This document shows positions 11,090 through 19,145 of a stretch of 64,000 nt of DNA, in pieces. Positions within the stretch are counted from its first letter, which is position 1, and the number at the start of each line of letters is the position of its first letter. The notes under the pieces are model-generated. The model was not told where the DNA came from and searched no databases. It worked only from the letters and a program-made list of their open reading frames with translations. The DNA comes from Sphingobium amiense (GTDB lineage Bacteria; Pseudomonadota; Alphaproteobacteria; Sphingomonadales; Sphingomonadaceae). The stretch covers positions 434,001-498,000 of the forward strand of contig NZ_AP018664.1 in the NCBI RefSeq assembly GCF_003967075.1, read 5' to 3'. The translations under genes were made by a program, and so were the position numbers.

Positions 11090-11443
11090 TCAGGCTTCGG
11101 GCCGGGTCCAGATCCAGCGCCCGCCGATCAGCGCCGCCGCCACCGGCACCAGCCACCACGGCCAGGGTGAGAAGAGCAGCGCCAGCACGATGCTGAAGGC
11201 AAAGGCCGCCAGCGCCGCCTTCTTGCCCCGGCGACTGATCGCGCCACTTTCCCGCCAGCGCCGGATATGCGGCCCCAGATGCGGATGGTCGAGCAGCTTC
11301 GCTTCCATCCGCGGACTGGAGCGGGCGAAGCAGAAGGCGGCGAGGATCATGAAGGGAACGGTCGGCAGCAGGGGCAATATCGCGCCCAGTGCGCCCAGCC
11401 CCAGCGACACAAACCCGCCCACCAGATAGAGATGCCGCCGCAT
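11090..11443 (-). CDS. YbaN/DUF454 family membrane protein
   Basis: A 117-residue inner-membrane protein with hydrophobic segments YLVGGFVSLGLGALGAILP and FAFSIVLALLF plus a final WWLVPVAAALIGG. Between them are the DUF454 signatures LPLLPTVPFMILAAFCFARSS and HPHLGPHIRRWRE. Function of the family is unknown. The ATG at 11443 starts the conserved MRRHLYLVGG; the longer frame adds an unrelated N-terminus. It is divergent from the porin gene and shares the region that holds the Pho-box-like repeats. Confidence 0.85.
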   Translation of the reverse strand: MRRHLYLVGGFVSLGLGALGAILPLLPTVPFMILAAFCFARSSPRMEAKLLDHPHLGPHIRRWRESGAISRRGKKAALAAFAFSIVLALLFSPWPWWLVPVAAALIGGRWIWTRPEA

Positions 11444-11493
11444 GACCCCTGAGGCTTCGCAGGCGGGGCGGGGGAAGGCAAGTCGCCTGCGCA

Positions 11494-11522
11494 CTGTCAC
11501 ATAAATGAAGCATAAATGTCAT
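11494..11522 (+). promoter_or_regulatory. Pho-box-like phased repeat before the porin gene
   Basis: Three 7-base units spaced 11 bases apart, each separated by ATAA: CTGTCAC (11494-11500), ATGAAGC (11505-11511) and ATGTCAT (11516-11522). The first and third resemble the PhoB half-site CTGTCAT; the middle one is degenerate. The box lies 54 bases upstream of the porin start. Binding by PhoB is inferred from pattern and from the porin family. Confidence 0.55.
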
Positions 11523-11575
11523 CGGTGTTTCACCGAACTGACATAATCGCGCCGTCGAAACATCACGGGGCTTTC

Positions 11576-12982
11576 ATGATCGGATCATCCACACGCAGCG
11601 CACCATGGCTCGCCGGCATGCTGGCCATGTCGCCCGTGCCTGCCGAAGCGCAGACCAACGCCGATCTGCAACGCCAGATCGACGATCTCAAGGCGCAGGT
11701 TCAGGCGCTCACCGCCGCGCTGGTGGCGACGAAGTCCGCTCCCCCGTCAGCGCCCCCCGTTCCGCCCGCCGCTCTGGCGTCCGCCGCGCAGCCTGTCCCG
11801 GCCCCGACAGCAGCCGAGCCGGACAAGCCCCGGTCCCGGCCCCACGGCCTTACGCTCCGGGGCTATACGCAGATGCGCTACAACGCCATCCTGTCGGGCG
11901 ACAGGACCGCGCCCGCAGGCGAAGCGCGGCTGCGGTCGGTGCATGACGCTTCGCTCAACGAAAAGGGCAATTTCTCGCTGCGCCGTGTCCGGCTGGCGGT
12001 GCAGGGCGACCTGTCGGACCGCATCTCGCTCTATCTCCAGTCCGATTTCGCATCGGCGGTGAACAATCAGGCGGGGACCGAACGGCGCGAGAATTTCCTG
12101 CAACTGCGCGACGTCTATGCCGACATCTTCGCCGACAAAGGGCGCACGCTACGTTTGCGGGTGGGCCAGTCGAAAGTGCCCTATGGCTGGGAGAATATGC
12201 AGTCCTCCTCCAACCGCATTCCGCTCGACCGGAGCGACGCCATCAACAGCGCGGTGCCGAGCGAGCGCGATCTGGGCGTCGTCGCCTATTACACGCCGCC
12301 TTCGGTCCAGCGCATCTGGGACCGGCTGGCGAAGGGCGGGCAGAAGCTGTTCGGCAATTACGGCGCGTTCGGCCTTGGCGCGTTCAACGGGCAGGGGACG
12401 AACCGGACCGAGCAGAATGACGGGCTGATGAAAGTCGCTTTCGCCACCTGGCCCTTCGCGCTCGACGGTCTGGGTGGGTCTTTCGCCGGGCAGGTGATCG
12501 AGATCGGCGGATCGGCCATGCATAACCGGGTGCAGCCCGAACTGCGCAGCGGCGTCATCAGCCCCGCCGCCTACAAGGACGAACGCGTCGGCATCCACGC
12601 CATCCTCTATCCGCAACCCTTCGGCATTCAGGCCGAATGGAACTGGGGCAAGGGGCCGGAATATGATCCGCTGAGCCGGTCGATTGCGGCGAAGAAGCTG
12701 AAGGGCGGCTATGTGCAGACGAGTCTGCGCCTGACCGACGAGACGCTCGGCGCGATCAATCCCTATGCCCGCTGGCAGACCTATCGCGGCGGCTGGAAAG
12801 CGGCGACCAACGCGCCGCGCCTCGAAACCGACGAGGTCGAACTGGGCGTCGAATGGCAGCCGATCAGGGCGCTGGAACTGACCATCGCCTACGCGCGGAT
12901 GAAGCGCGCCGAGGCGGACGAGCGGCGTGCGGGCCGCGCGAAGGGCGACGTGCTGCGCACCCAGTTGCAGTGGAATTACTGA
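11576..12982 (+). CDS. Phosphate-selective porin O/P family outer membrane protein
   Basis: A 468-residue outer-membrane beta-barrel. After a signal-like N-terminus ending SPVPAEAQ there is a coiled coil (LQRQIDDLKAQVQALTAAL), a Pro/Ala-rich linker and then amphipathic strands (GLTLRGYTQMRYN, RRVRLAVQGDLSDRISLYLQ, LRVGQSKVPYGWENMQSS) typical of the OprP/OprO family. The final residue pattern QLQWNY, ending in an aromatic, is normal for barrel insertion. OprP-type porins take up phosphate or pyrophosphate; many relatives are simply induced in phosphate starvation. The Pho-box-like repeat upstream supports this. The start at 11576 begins the signal peptide. Confidence 0.85.
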   Translation: MIGSSTRSAPWLAGMLAMSPVPAEAQTNADLQRQIDDLKAQVQALTAALVATKSAPPSAPPVPPAALASAAQPVPAPTAAEPDKPRSRPHGLTLRGYTQMRYNAILSGDRTAPAGEARLRSVHDASLNEKGNFSLRRVRLAVQGDLSDRISLYLQSDFASAVNNQAGTERRENFLQLRDVYADIFADKGRTLRLRVGQSKVPYGWENMQSSSNRIPLDRSDAINSAVPSERDLGVVAYYTPPSVQRIWDRLAKGGQKLFGNYGAFGLGAFNGQGTNRTEQNDGLMKVAFATWPFALDGLGGSFAGQVIEIGGSAMHNRVQPELRSGVISPAAYKDERVGIHAILYPQPFGIQAEWNWGKGPEYDPLSRSIAAKKLKGGYVQTSLRLTDETLGAINPYARWQTYRGGWKAATNAPRLETDEVELGVEWQPIRALELTIAYARMKRAEADERRAGRAKGDVLRTQLQWNY

Positions 12983-12986
12983 ACGG

Positions 12987-14348
12987 TCAGGCGGTCGGCA
13001 GCCGCAGGCGCACCAGCAGCCCGCCCAGATCCTCGCTCTCTTCCAGCGTGACCGTGCCGCCGTAGATCTCCGCGACATCGCGCACGATGGCAAGGCCGAG
13101 ACCGGTTCCCGGCTTCCCCGAATCGAGCCGGACACCCCGGTCGAAGATGCGGACCCGTTCGGCCTCCGGGATGCCCATGCCGTCATCCTCGACCAGTATC
13201 TCGACAATGCCCGCCGCCCGGCCCACGGTTGCAAAGACGCTGCCGCCGCCATATTTCGCGGCGTTTTCGATCAGGTTGCCGAGCATTTCGTCGAGATCCT
13301 GCCGCTCGACCCGGACGGCGGCGGCCTTGTCGCCGTCCATGTCGATCCGCGCGTCGGGATAGAGGCGCTGCACCGCGCGCTCGACGGCGGTCAGGCTTTC
13401 CCACACTTCCGCCCGGCTCTGCGCCGCCCCGCGCCGCCCGACCGCGCGGGCGCGGGCGAGATGATGGTCGACCTGTCGCCGCATCGTCGTCGCTTCGCGG
13501 ATCACTGCCTCGCCAAGATCGGGCGCCTGCGCCGTCGCCGCGTTCATGATGACGGTCAGCGGCGTCTTGAGCGCATGGGCGAGGTTACCCGCATGGGTGC
13601 GCGCTTCCTCCGCCTGCCGCTCGTTATGGGAGAGGAGGGCGTTCAGTTCCTCCACCATCGGCAACACTTCGGCGGGCATCGGTTCGGTGACGCGGCTCGC
13701 TTCGCCCCGCCGCATCCGCGCGATGGCGAGCCGCACCTTGCGCAGCGGGCGCAGGCCATAAAAGGTCTGGAGACTCGCCAGCACGAACAGCCCGATGGCG
13801 AGCAGCGCGAAGCTCTTGAACAGGGTCGACCGCAGCGTTCTGATCTGCGCGTCCAGCCCCTCGCGCGCCTGCGCCACCATGAACAGCCAGCGCGTGTTCG
13901 ATCCCGGCAGGATCACCGTGCGCTCCATGATGCGCAGGTCTTCTCCCGGAAACTGACGGCTGTCATAGACATGGAGTTGCCGGTCGCGATGATCGGCGGG
14001 CGCCTTGAGTGCCCGGTCCCAGAGCGAGCGCGAGCGCCAGTCCTCATGCCCCGGCGCGCTGATCTGGTAATAAAGGCCGCTATTGGGTTCGAGGAAACGC
14101 TGGTCGGCGAGTTCCCGGTTGAACAGCACCTCGCCGTCCGGCCCGATTTCCGACGCTGCGATCATCGCGGTCAGCACATAGTTCATGCCGTCGTCGAAAT
14201 TGCGGGTGATGGCCGCGCTCAGCACCCGGTCGAGCGCCACGCCCCCGCCGATCAGCAGCACGCTGATCCACAGCGCCGCGATGCCGATCATCCTCCGGCT
14301 GATCGAGCCGGTCGAGCGGACGGGGGGAGGGGATGCTGCTTCGGTCAC
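12987..14348 (-). CDS. Sensor histidine kinase (PhoQ/FeuQ-like)
   Basis: A 453-residue membrane kinase. TM1 is IGIAALWISVLLIGGGV, followed by a periplasmic domain of about 140 residues, TM2 (FALLAIGLFVLASLQTFYG), a HAMP-like linker, the H-box NLAHALKTPLTVIMN, N-box NLIENAAKYGG, G1 box EDDGMGIP and G2 GTGLGLAIV. It forms a two-component pair with the response regulator encoded upstream in the same direction. The order PepSY protein, regulator, kinase is a recurrent alphaproteobacterial operon. I start it at GTG 14348, because the longer frame runs through a dispersed palindromic repeat that is unlikely to be coding. The signal is unknown; divalent cations or antimicrobial peptides are plausible by family. 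Confidence 0.85.
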   Translation of the reverse strand: MTEAASPPPVRSTGSISRRMIGIAALWISVLLIGGGVALDRVLSAAITRNFDDGMNYVLTAMIAASEIGPDGEVLFNRELADQRFLEPNSGLYYQISAPGHEDWRSRSLWDRALKAPADHRDRQLHVYDSRQFPGEDLRIMERTVILPGSNTRWLFMVAQAREGLDAQIRTLRSTLFKSFALLAIGLFVLASLQTFYGLRPLRKVRLAIARMRRGEASRVTEPMPAEVLPMVEELNALLSHNERQAEEARTHAGNLAHALKTPLTVIMNAATAQAPDLGEAVIREATTMRRQVDHHLARARAVGRRGAAQSRAEVWESLTAVERAVQRLYPDARIDMDGDKAAAVRVERQDLDEMLGNLIENAAKYGGGSVFATVGRAAGIVEILVEDDGMGIPEAERVRIFDRGVRLDSGKPGTGLGLAIVRDVAEIYGGTVTLEESEDLGGLLVRLRLPTA

Positions 14349-14362
14349 GAAAGGCCCCGACT

Positions 14363-14460
14363 CCGTTCGGGCTGAGCGAAGTCGAAGCCCTGTGCTGAGC
14401 GGAGCGAAGCGGCTTCGCCTGCGCTCAGCCACGCCCTTCGACTTCGCTCAGGGCGAACGG
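14363..14460. repeat. Sphingomonad-type large inverted repeat between regulator and kinase
   Basis: The outer arms at 14363-14390 and 14434-14460 are nearly complementary (both contain CTGAGCGAAGTCGAAG or its complement). They enclose a second imperfect hairpin (GCTGAGCG...GCGAAGC with its complement, 14394-14429). The motif CTTCGACTTCGCTCAG is a familiar dispersed element in sphingomonad genomes. It separates two genes of one operon and could modulate kinase expression. Confidence 0.7.
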
Positions 14461-14478
14461 CAGGAAAAAGGAATGCGA

Positions 14479-15144
14479 TTACCGCCCCGGCTCGTCCAGG
14501 CTGTAGCCAAGGCCGCGGATCGTGGTGATGACATCGGCGCCCAGCTTCTTGCGGATGCGCGTCACGAACACTTCGATCGTATTGGAATCGCGGTCGAAAT
14601 CCTGATCGTAGATATGTTCGATCAGTTCGGTCCGGCTCACCACCTTGCCCTTGTGGTGGAGGAGGTAGGAGAGGAGCTTATATTCCTGCGCGGTGAGCTT
14701 CACCGGATCGCCCTTCAGCGTCACCTTGCCCGACCGGGTGTCGAGCCGCACGTCGCCCGCCGTCAGCTCGCTCGACGCATTGCCCGACGCGCGGCGGATC
14801 AGCGCGCGGAGGCGGGCGATCAGTTCCTCGCTCTGGAACGGCTTGGCGAGATAATCGTCCGCGCCCGCGTCCAGACCCGCGACCTTGTCCGACCAGCTAT
14901 CGCGCGCGGTCAGCACCAGCACGGGAAAGCCGCGCCCTTCCTTGCGCCATTTGTCGAGCACGGTCAGGCCGTCGATGGTCGGCAGGCCAAGGTCCAGCAC
15001 GACCGCGTCGTAGCTTTCGGTCGATCCCAGGAAATGTCCGTCCTCGCCATCGGTGGCGAGATCGACGGCATAGCCCGCGCCTTCCAGCGTGGTCCTGAGC
15101 TGCTGGCCCAGATTCGGTTCATCCTCGACGATCAGCAGGCGCAT
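14479..15144 (-). CDS. OmpR/PhoB-family response regulator
   Basis: A 221-residue two-component transcription factor. The receiver domain has the acidic pair in VEDEP, the phosphoacceptor Asp in VVLDLGLP (about residue 51), a Thr in VLVLTARD and Lys in DDYLAKPF. The C-terminal winged helix (LTAQEYKLLSYLLHHKGKVV ... TIEVFVTRIRKKLG ... IRGLGYSL) is of OmpR type. It resembles FeuP/PhoP regulators. It is cotranscribed with the histidine kinase downstream and probably with the PepSY protein upstream (48-base gap). Confidence 0.92.
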   Translation of the reverse strand: MRLLIVEDEPNLGQQLRTTLEGAGYAVDLATDGEDGHFLGSTESYDAVVLDLGLPTIDGLTVLDKWRKEGRGFPVLVLTARDSWSDKVAGLDAGADDYLAKPFQSEELIARLRALIRRASGNASSELTAGDVRLDTRSGKVTLKGDPVKLTAQEYKLLSYLLHHKGKVVSRTELIEHIYDQDFDRDSNTIEVFVTRIRKKLGADVITTIRGLGYSLDEPGR

Positions 15145-15192
15145 GGGGCGGGTTCCGTTTCTGTTATGTGGATCGTTACGGAGACGCGCCGA

Positions 15193-15501
15193 TCAGCGCG
15201 CCATGCCGATAATATCGCCGGTTCGGCCATCGGCATCAACCCACATCACCTTTCCGTCCTTCACATATTTCAGGCGGTATCGGTTGGAGGAGGGGTCGAA
15301 TTCGCTGCCGACATAGGTCGCGCCGCCCACCGCCGCGTCGACGCGGCGCTTGATGAGGGAAAAGGGCATGACCTGCCCGTCCAGCATCGCGCGGCGGGCG
15401 GCATCCTGTTCGTCGCGCCTGTTGCCCGCCTCCGCCATCGGCATGGTGAGCACCAGTGCGGTCGCCGTTCCGACCGCCGCAGCCAGACTTTTCCACTTCA
15501 T
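15193..15501 (-). CDS. Exported PepSY-like protein
   Basis: A 102-residue protein with a signal peptide (MKWKSLAAAVGTATALVLTMPMAEA). The mature part has the PepSY-like pattern in which SLIKRRVDAAVGGATYVGSE is followed by YRLKYVKDGKVMWVDADGRTG. PepSY proteins are thought to modulate periplasmic proteases or sensor kinases. Being first in the operon with a regulator and sensor kinase suggests it is a periplasmic modulator or target of that sensor. Start ambiguous between 15501 and 15507. Confidence 0.8.
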   Translation of the reverse strand: MKWKSLAAAVGTATALVLTMPMAEAGNRRDEQDAARRAMLDGQVMPFSLIKRRVDAAVGGATYVGSEFDPSSNRYRLKYVKDGKVMWVDADGRTGDIIGMAR

Positions 15502-15603
15502 AATCATGGCAATGGCATAGCTGCACGGCATTGAACAGGTGGTGAATGGCCGCAGGATGAACGGGCGGGCGGCCTGTCCCTGTGGATCGCCGCCCGCGCA
15601 TTC

Positions 15604-16332
15604 TCACTTCTCCAGCGCGTATTGCACGGTCAGCGTCACCGATGCGCTGACCTGTCCCGGCTCGACCGGGGTGACGGGCGCGGCGTCCGCCTTGAAGCTG
15701 CGGACCATCATCGGCATGGGCGGCTGGCCGCCGCTGTTGCTTTCGCTGATCGATACCAGCCGGGCCGAGCGGTATCCCGCCGCCTGCGCATAGAAGTCCG
15801 CCTGCGCCTTTGCGCTCTTCAGCGCCGCGCCGCGCGCCTGCACCAGCAGGGGCGAGGGATCGTCGATGGAAAAGCTCGGCCCGTTGAGGTTGGTCGCGCC
15901 CGCCGCCACCATCGCATCGAGCGACGCGCCAACCCGCTTGATGTCGCGCAGCTTGACAGTCAACTGGTTCGACGCTTCGTAGCCGATGAAGCGCGGCGTC
16001 GGCGACTGGCCATTATTGTTGCTGTAATCATATTGCGCGCTGAGGTTGATCCCGCTGGTCTGGATGTCCTTCCTGGCGATGCCCGCCCTGGCCAGCGCGG
16101 CGATCAGCTTTTCGGTCTGCGCGGCATTCTGCTGCATGGCTGCCTGCGCGGTGGGCGCGCGGGTCTGGACGCCGGTGCCCACGGTCGCGACATCGGGCGC
16201 GGCCTCGACGCTTTCGGTGACGTTCAGCGTCACGACGGGCGCGGTTTCGGCGATGGTGACGCTGGTCTGCGCGAGCGCGGCGGCGGGGATCGCGGCGGCG
16301 CCCAGCGCCAGCAGGGCCAAAGCGGATTTCAT
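15604..16332 (-). CDS. Periplasmic SIMPL-domain (DUF541) protein
   Basis: A 242-residue exported protein with a signal peptide (MKSALALLALGAAAIPAAALAQ) and a SIMPL/DUF541 domain, shown by LNVTESVEAAPDVATVGTGV near the start, the IQTSGINLSAQYDY segment and GYEASNQLTVKLRDI. Family members include E. coli YggE and the outer-surface protein BP26; the role is unclear, with links to oxidative stress. The start at 16332 has a GAGGAG ribosome binding site. It is divergent from the ABC-F gene with 140 bases between. Confidence 0.88.
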   Translation of the reverse strand: MKSALALLALGAAAIPAAALAQTSVTIAETAPVVTLNVTESVEAAPDVATVGTGVQTRAPTAQAAMQQNAAQTEKLIAALARAGIARKDIQTSGINLSAQYDYSNNNGQSPTPRFIGYEASNQLTVKLRDIKRVGASLDAMVAAGATNLNGPSFSIDDPSPLLVQARGAALKSAKAQADFYAQAAGYRSARLVSISESNSGGQPPMPMMVRSFKADAAPVTPVEPGQVSASVTLTVQYALEK

Positions 16333-16472
16333 GGGGGTAGTCTCCTCTACGGTGATGCGTCCATTTGGAACGGCTGCGATGAACCGACGCTGTCCTGCGT
16401 TGAAAGCCGTGCGACAGCTTTGTGGTTCCATCGCTCTTGCCCGCGCCTGCCCAAGCGCCTAGCTGCACCGCC

Positions 16473-18254
16473 ATGGCGGCTCCGATCCTCTCGTTCGAAA
16501 ATCTCGGCCTTTCGCAGGGCACGCACTGGCTTTTCCGCAACATCGACATCCATGTCGGGCAGCGTGACCGGCTGGCGCTGATCGGGCGCAACGGCGCGGG
16601 CAAGACGACGCTGCTCAAGCTGCTGGGCGGCCAGATCGAGCCGGACGAGGGCACGCGCTCGGTGCAGCCGGGCGCGCGGGTCATCATGCTGGAACAGGAC
16701 CCGGACGTGACGCCCTTCGCCACGCTCCACGATTTCGCGCTGGCGGGCGAGTTCGCGCCGCCCGCGCATGAGGTGGAAGCCATCGCCGACCAGCTCGGCA
16801 TCGACCTGTCGCGCGAAGCGAGGACGGCGAGCGGGGGTGAGCGCCGCCGCGCCGCCATCGCCCGCGCGCTCGCCAGCGAACCGGATCTGCTGCTGCTCGA
16901 CGAGCCGACCAACCATCTCGACATCGCCGCGATCGACTGGCTGGAAAACTGGCTGGCGCGCTATAATGGCGCGTTCATCGTCATCAGCCACGACCGCGCT
17001 TTCCTGACGCGGCTGACGCGCCAGACGCTCTGGCTAGACCGCGGTTCGATGCGCCGCAACGAAATCGGCTTCGGCGGTTTCGAACAGTGGATGGAAGCGG
17101 TCTATGCCGAAGAAGCCCGCGCCGCCGAAAAGCTCGACGCGAAGCTCAAGATCGAGGCGCACTGGCTGGAGCGGGGCGTCACCGCCCGGCGCAAGCGCAA
17201 TCAGGGCCGCCTCGCCAAGCTCTGGGAAATGCGCGCCCAGCGGGCCGCGATGCAGGGGCCGCAAGGCACCGCCAAGCTCGCCGTCAGCAGCGACGACAGC
17301 AAGACCAAGAGCGTCATCAAGGCCGAGCATGTCAGCAAAAATTTCGGCGACCGAACGATCATCAAGGACTTCTCCCTGCGCGTGCAGCGCGGCGACCGCA
17401 TCGGCATCGTCGGCGGCAACGGCGCGGGAAAGTCGACGCTGCTGAAACTGCTGACCGGCGAACTCGCGCCCGACAGCGGCGAAGTGACGCTGGCGAAGAC
17501 GCTGGACATGATCTTCATCGACCAGCAGCGCAGCCTGATGCAGGGCGACAAGACCGTCCGCGACGTGCTGGCCGAGGGGGGCGACTGGATCGACGTGCGC
17601 GGGGTGCGCAAGCATGTCCACGGCTATCTCAAGGACTTCCTGTTCGATCCCTCGCTGGCCGAAGCGAAGGTCGGCACGCTGTCGGGCGGTGAGCGTTCCC
17701 GCCTGCTGTTCGCGCGGGAGTTCGCGCGCGAATCCAACCTGCTGGTGCTGGACGAGCCGACCAATGATCTCGACCTCGAAACGCTCGACCTGCTCCAGGA
17801 AGTCATCGCCGACTATGACGGCACGGTCCTGATCGTCAGCCACGACCGCGATTTCCTCGACCGCACGGTCACGGTGACGCTGGGCCTCGACGGCAGCGGC
17901 ACGGTGGACGTGATCGTCGGCGGCTATGCCGACTGGATCGCCAAGCGCGACCCGCGCCGCGCGCCCAGAGCGGAAAAGAAAGACGCCGCGCCTCCGCCGC
18001 CGCCCAAGCCCGCGTCCGCCAAGCTCAGCTACAAGGACCAGCGCGACCTCGACCTGCTGCCAAAGCGCGTCGAGGAACTGGAAGCGGCCATCGCGCGCGA
18101 CGAGGACGCGCTCGCCGACCCGGCGCTCTATACCCGCGACCCGAAACGCTTCGCCGCGCTCACCGCCGCCATCGAAAAGGCGCGCGGGGAAAAGGACGCC
18201 GCCGAAGAACGCTGGCTGGAACTGGCGGAAAAGGCGGAAGGGCTGGCGGGCTGA
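16473..18254 (+). CDS. ABC-F family ATPase (Uup-like)
   Basis: A 593-residue cytoplasmic protein with two ABC ATPase domains and no membrane segment. The Walker A motifs are GRNGAGKTT (about residue 36) and GGNGAGKST (about 315). Signatures are SGGERRRAAIARAL and LSGGERSRLLFAREF, and Walker B motifs are LLLLDEPTNHLD and LLVLDEPTNDLD. A charged inter-domain linker and a C-terminal coiled coil (RVEELEAAIARDEDALAD) match the Uup subgroup, which acts on ribosomes or branched DNA. ATG 16473 starts the first domain; the frame upstream is not conserved. BamD follows 44 bases later. Confidence 0.9.
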   Translation: MAAPILSFENLGLSQGTHWLFRNIDIHVGQRDRLALIGRNGAGKTTLLKLLGGQIEPDEGTRSVQPGARVIMLEQDPDVTPFATLHDFALAGEFAPPAHEVEAIADQLGIDLSREARTASGGERRRAAIARALASEPDLLLLDEPTNHLDIAAIDWLENWLARYNGAFIVISHDRAFLTRLTRQTLWLDRGSMRRNEIGFGGFEQWMEAVYAEEARAAEKLDAKLKIEAHWLERGVTARRKRNQGRLAKLWEMRAQRAAMQGPQGTAKLAVSSDDSKTKSVIKAEHVSKNFGDRTIIKDFSLRVQRGDRIGIVGGNGAGKSTLLKLLTGELAPDSGEVTLAKTLDMIFIDQQRSLMQGDKTVRDVLAEGGDWIDVRGVRKHVHGYLKDFLFDPSLAEAKVGTLSGGERSRLLFAREFARESNLLVLDEPTNDLDLETLDLLQEVIADYDGTVLIVSHDRDFLDRTVTVTLGLDGSGTVDVIVGGYADWIAKRDPRRAPRAEKKDAAPPPPPKPASAKLSYKDQRDLDLLPKRVEELEAAIARDEDALADPALYTRDPKRFAALTAAIEKARGEKDAAEERWLELAEKAEGLAG

Positions 18255-18298
18255 CGCACGCCGCATTCTGCCGCTTGGCGCGGGCGGCCGGCTCGGCT

Positions 18299-19096
18299 AT
18301 GACCCGGCCCATGCTGACCAAATCCCTGACGCGCATGGGCGCGCTTGCCGCCCCCGTCCTGCTCTCTGCCCTGCTGGCCGGTTGCGCCACGTCGAAGAAC
18401 AAGGCCGACACCCAATATGTCGCCCGCGACGTGTCGACGCTCTACAACAGCGGCAAGGACCGGCTGGATCGCGGCCAGTTCAAGCTCGCCGCCGCGCTGT
18501 TCGACGAAGTGGAGCGGCAGCATCCCTATTCGCCCTGGGCGCGCCGGGCGCAGCTCATGTCGGCGTTCAGCTATTATATGAACAAGGACTATCCCGAATC
18601 CATTTCGGCGGCTCAGCGTTTCCTGTCGATCCACACCGGCAACAAGGACGCGCCCTACGCCTATTATCTGATCGCGCTCTGCTATTATGAGCAGATCGCC
18701 GACGTGACCCGCGACCAGAAGATCACGCAGCAGGCGATGGATGCGCTGGGCGAACTGATCCGCCGCTATCCCGACACGCGCTACGCCGCCGACGCGCGGC
18801 TGAAGGTCGATCTGGTCAACGATCACCTTGCGGGCAAGGAGATGGAAGTCGGCCGCTTTTACCAGCGTCGCGGCCAGTGGCTCGCCGCGACGCTGCGCTT
18901 CCGCACCGTGATCGACAAATATCAGACGACGACCCACACGCCCGAAGCACTGGAGCGGCTGGTCGAATCCTATCTGTCGCTGGGCATTCCCGCCGAAGCG
19001 CAGAAGGCCGCCGCCGTGCTGGGCCGCAACTATCCCGGCTCCAAATGGTATGAGCGCAGCTTCAAGCTGATGAGGGAACATCCCGGCAAGGCGTGA
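18299..19096 (+). CDS. bamD: Outer membrane protein assembly factor BamD (lipoprotein)
   Basis: A roughly 265-residue lipoprotein with the lipobox LLAGC in the N-terminal signal and TPR repeats such as AAALFDEVERQHPYSPWARRAQ and AQRFLSIHTGNKDAPYAYYLIA. This is the diagnostic BamD architecture. BamD works with BamA in the beta-barrel assembly machine at the periplasmic face of the outer membrane. An alternative start is ATG 18311. It lies directly upstream of recN, the conserved bamD-recN-ligA order seen in many alphaproteobacteria. Confidence 0.95.
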   Translation: MTRPMLTKSLTRMGALAAPVLLSALLAGCATSKNKADTQYVARDVSTLYNSGKDRLDRGQFKLAAALFDEVERQHPYSPWARRAQLMSAFSYYMNKDYPESISAAQRFLSIHTGNKDAPYAYYLIALCYYEQIADVTRDQKITQQAMDALGELIRRYPDTRYAADARLKVDLVNDHLAGKEMEVGRFYQRRGQWLAATLRFRTVIDKYQTTTHTPEALERLVESYLSLGIPAEAQKAAAVLGRNYPGSKWYERSFKLMREHPGKA

Positions 19097-19145
19097 CCGC
19101 CGATTGCGTGTTCCCCTTTTGTGCGGTGACAGGTAGAAACGCGTC

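Noticed and set aside
14349-14432. 28-residue N-terminal extension of the sensor kinase
   Set aside because: It is encoded by the dispersed inverted repeat. GTG 14348 gives a normal kinase N-terminus.
16400-16440. GGAAC on the minus strand before the SIMPL gene as a fourth EcfG promoter
   Set aside because: At 17 bases downstream it has GCTT instead of GTT, so the -10 element is missing.
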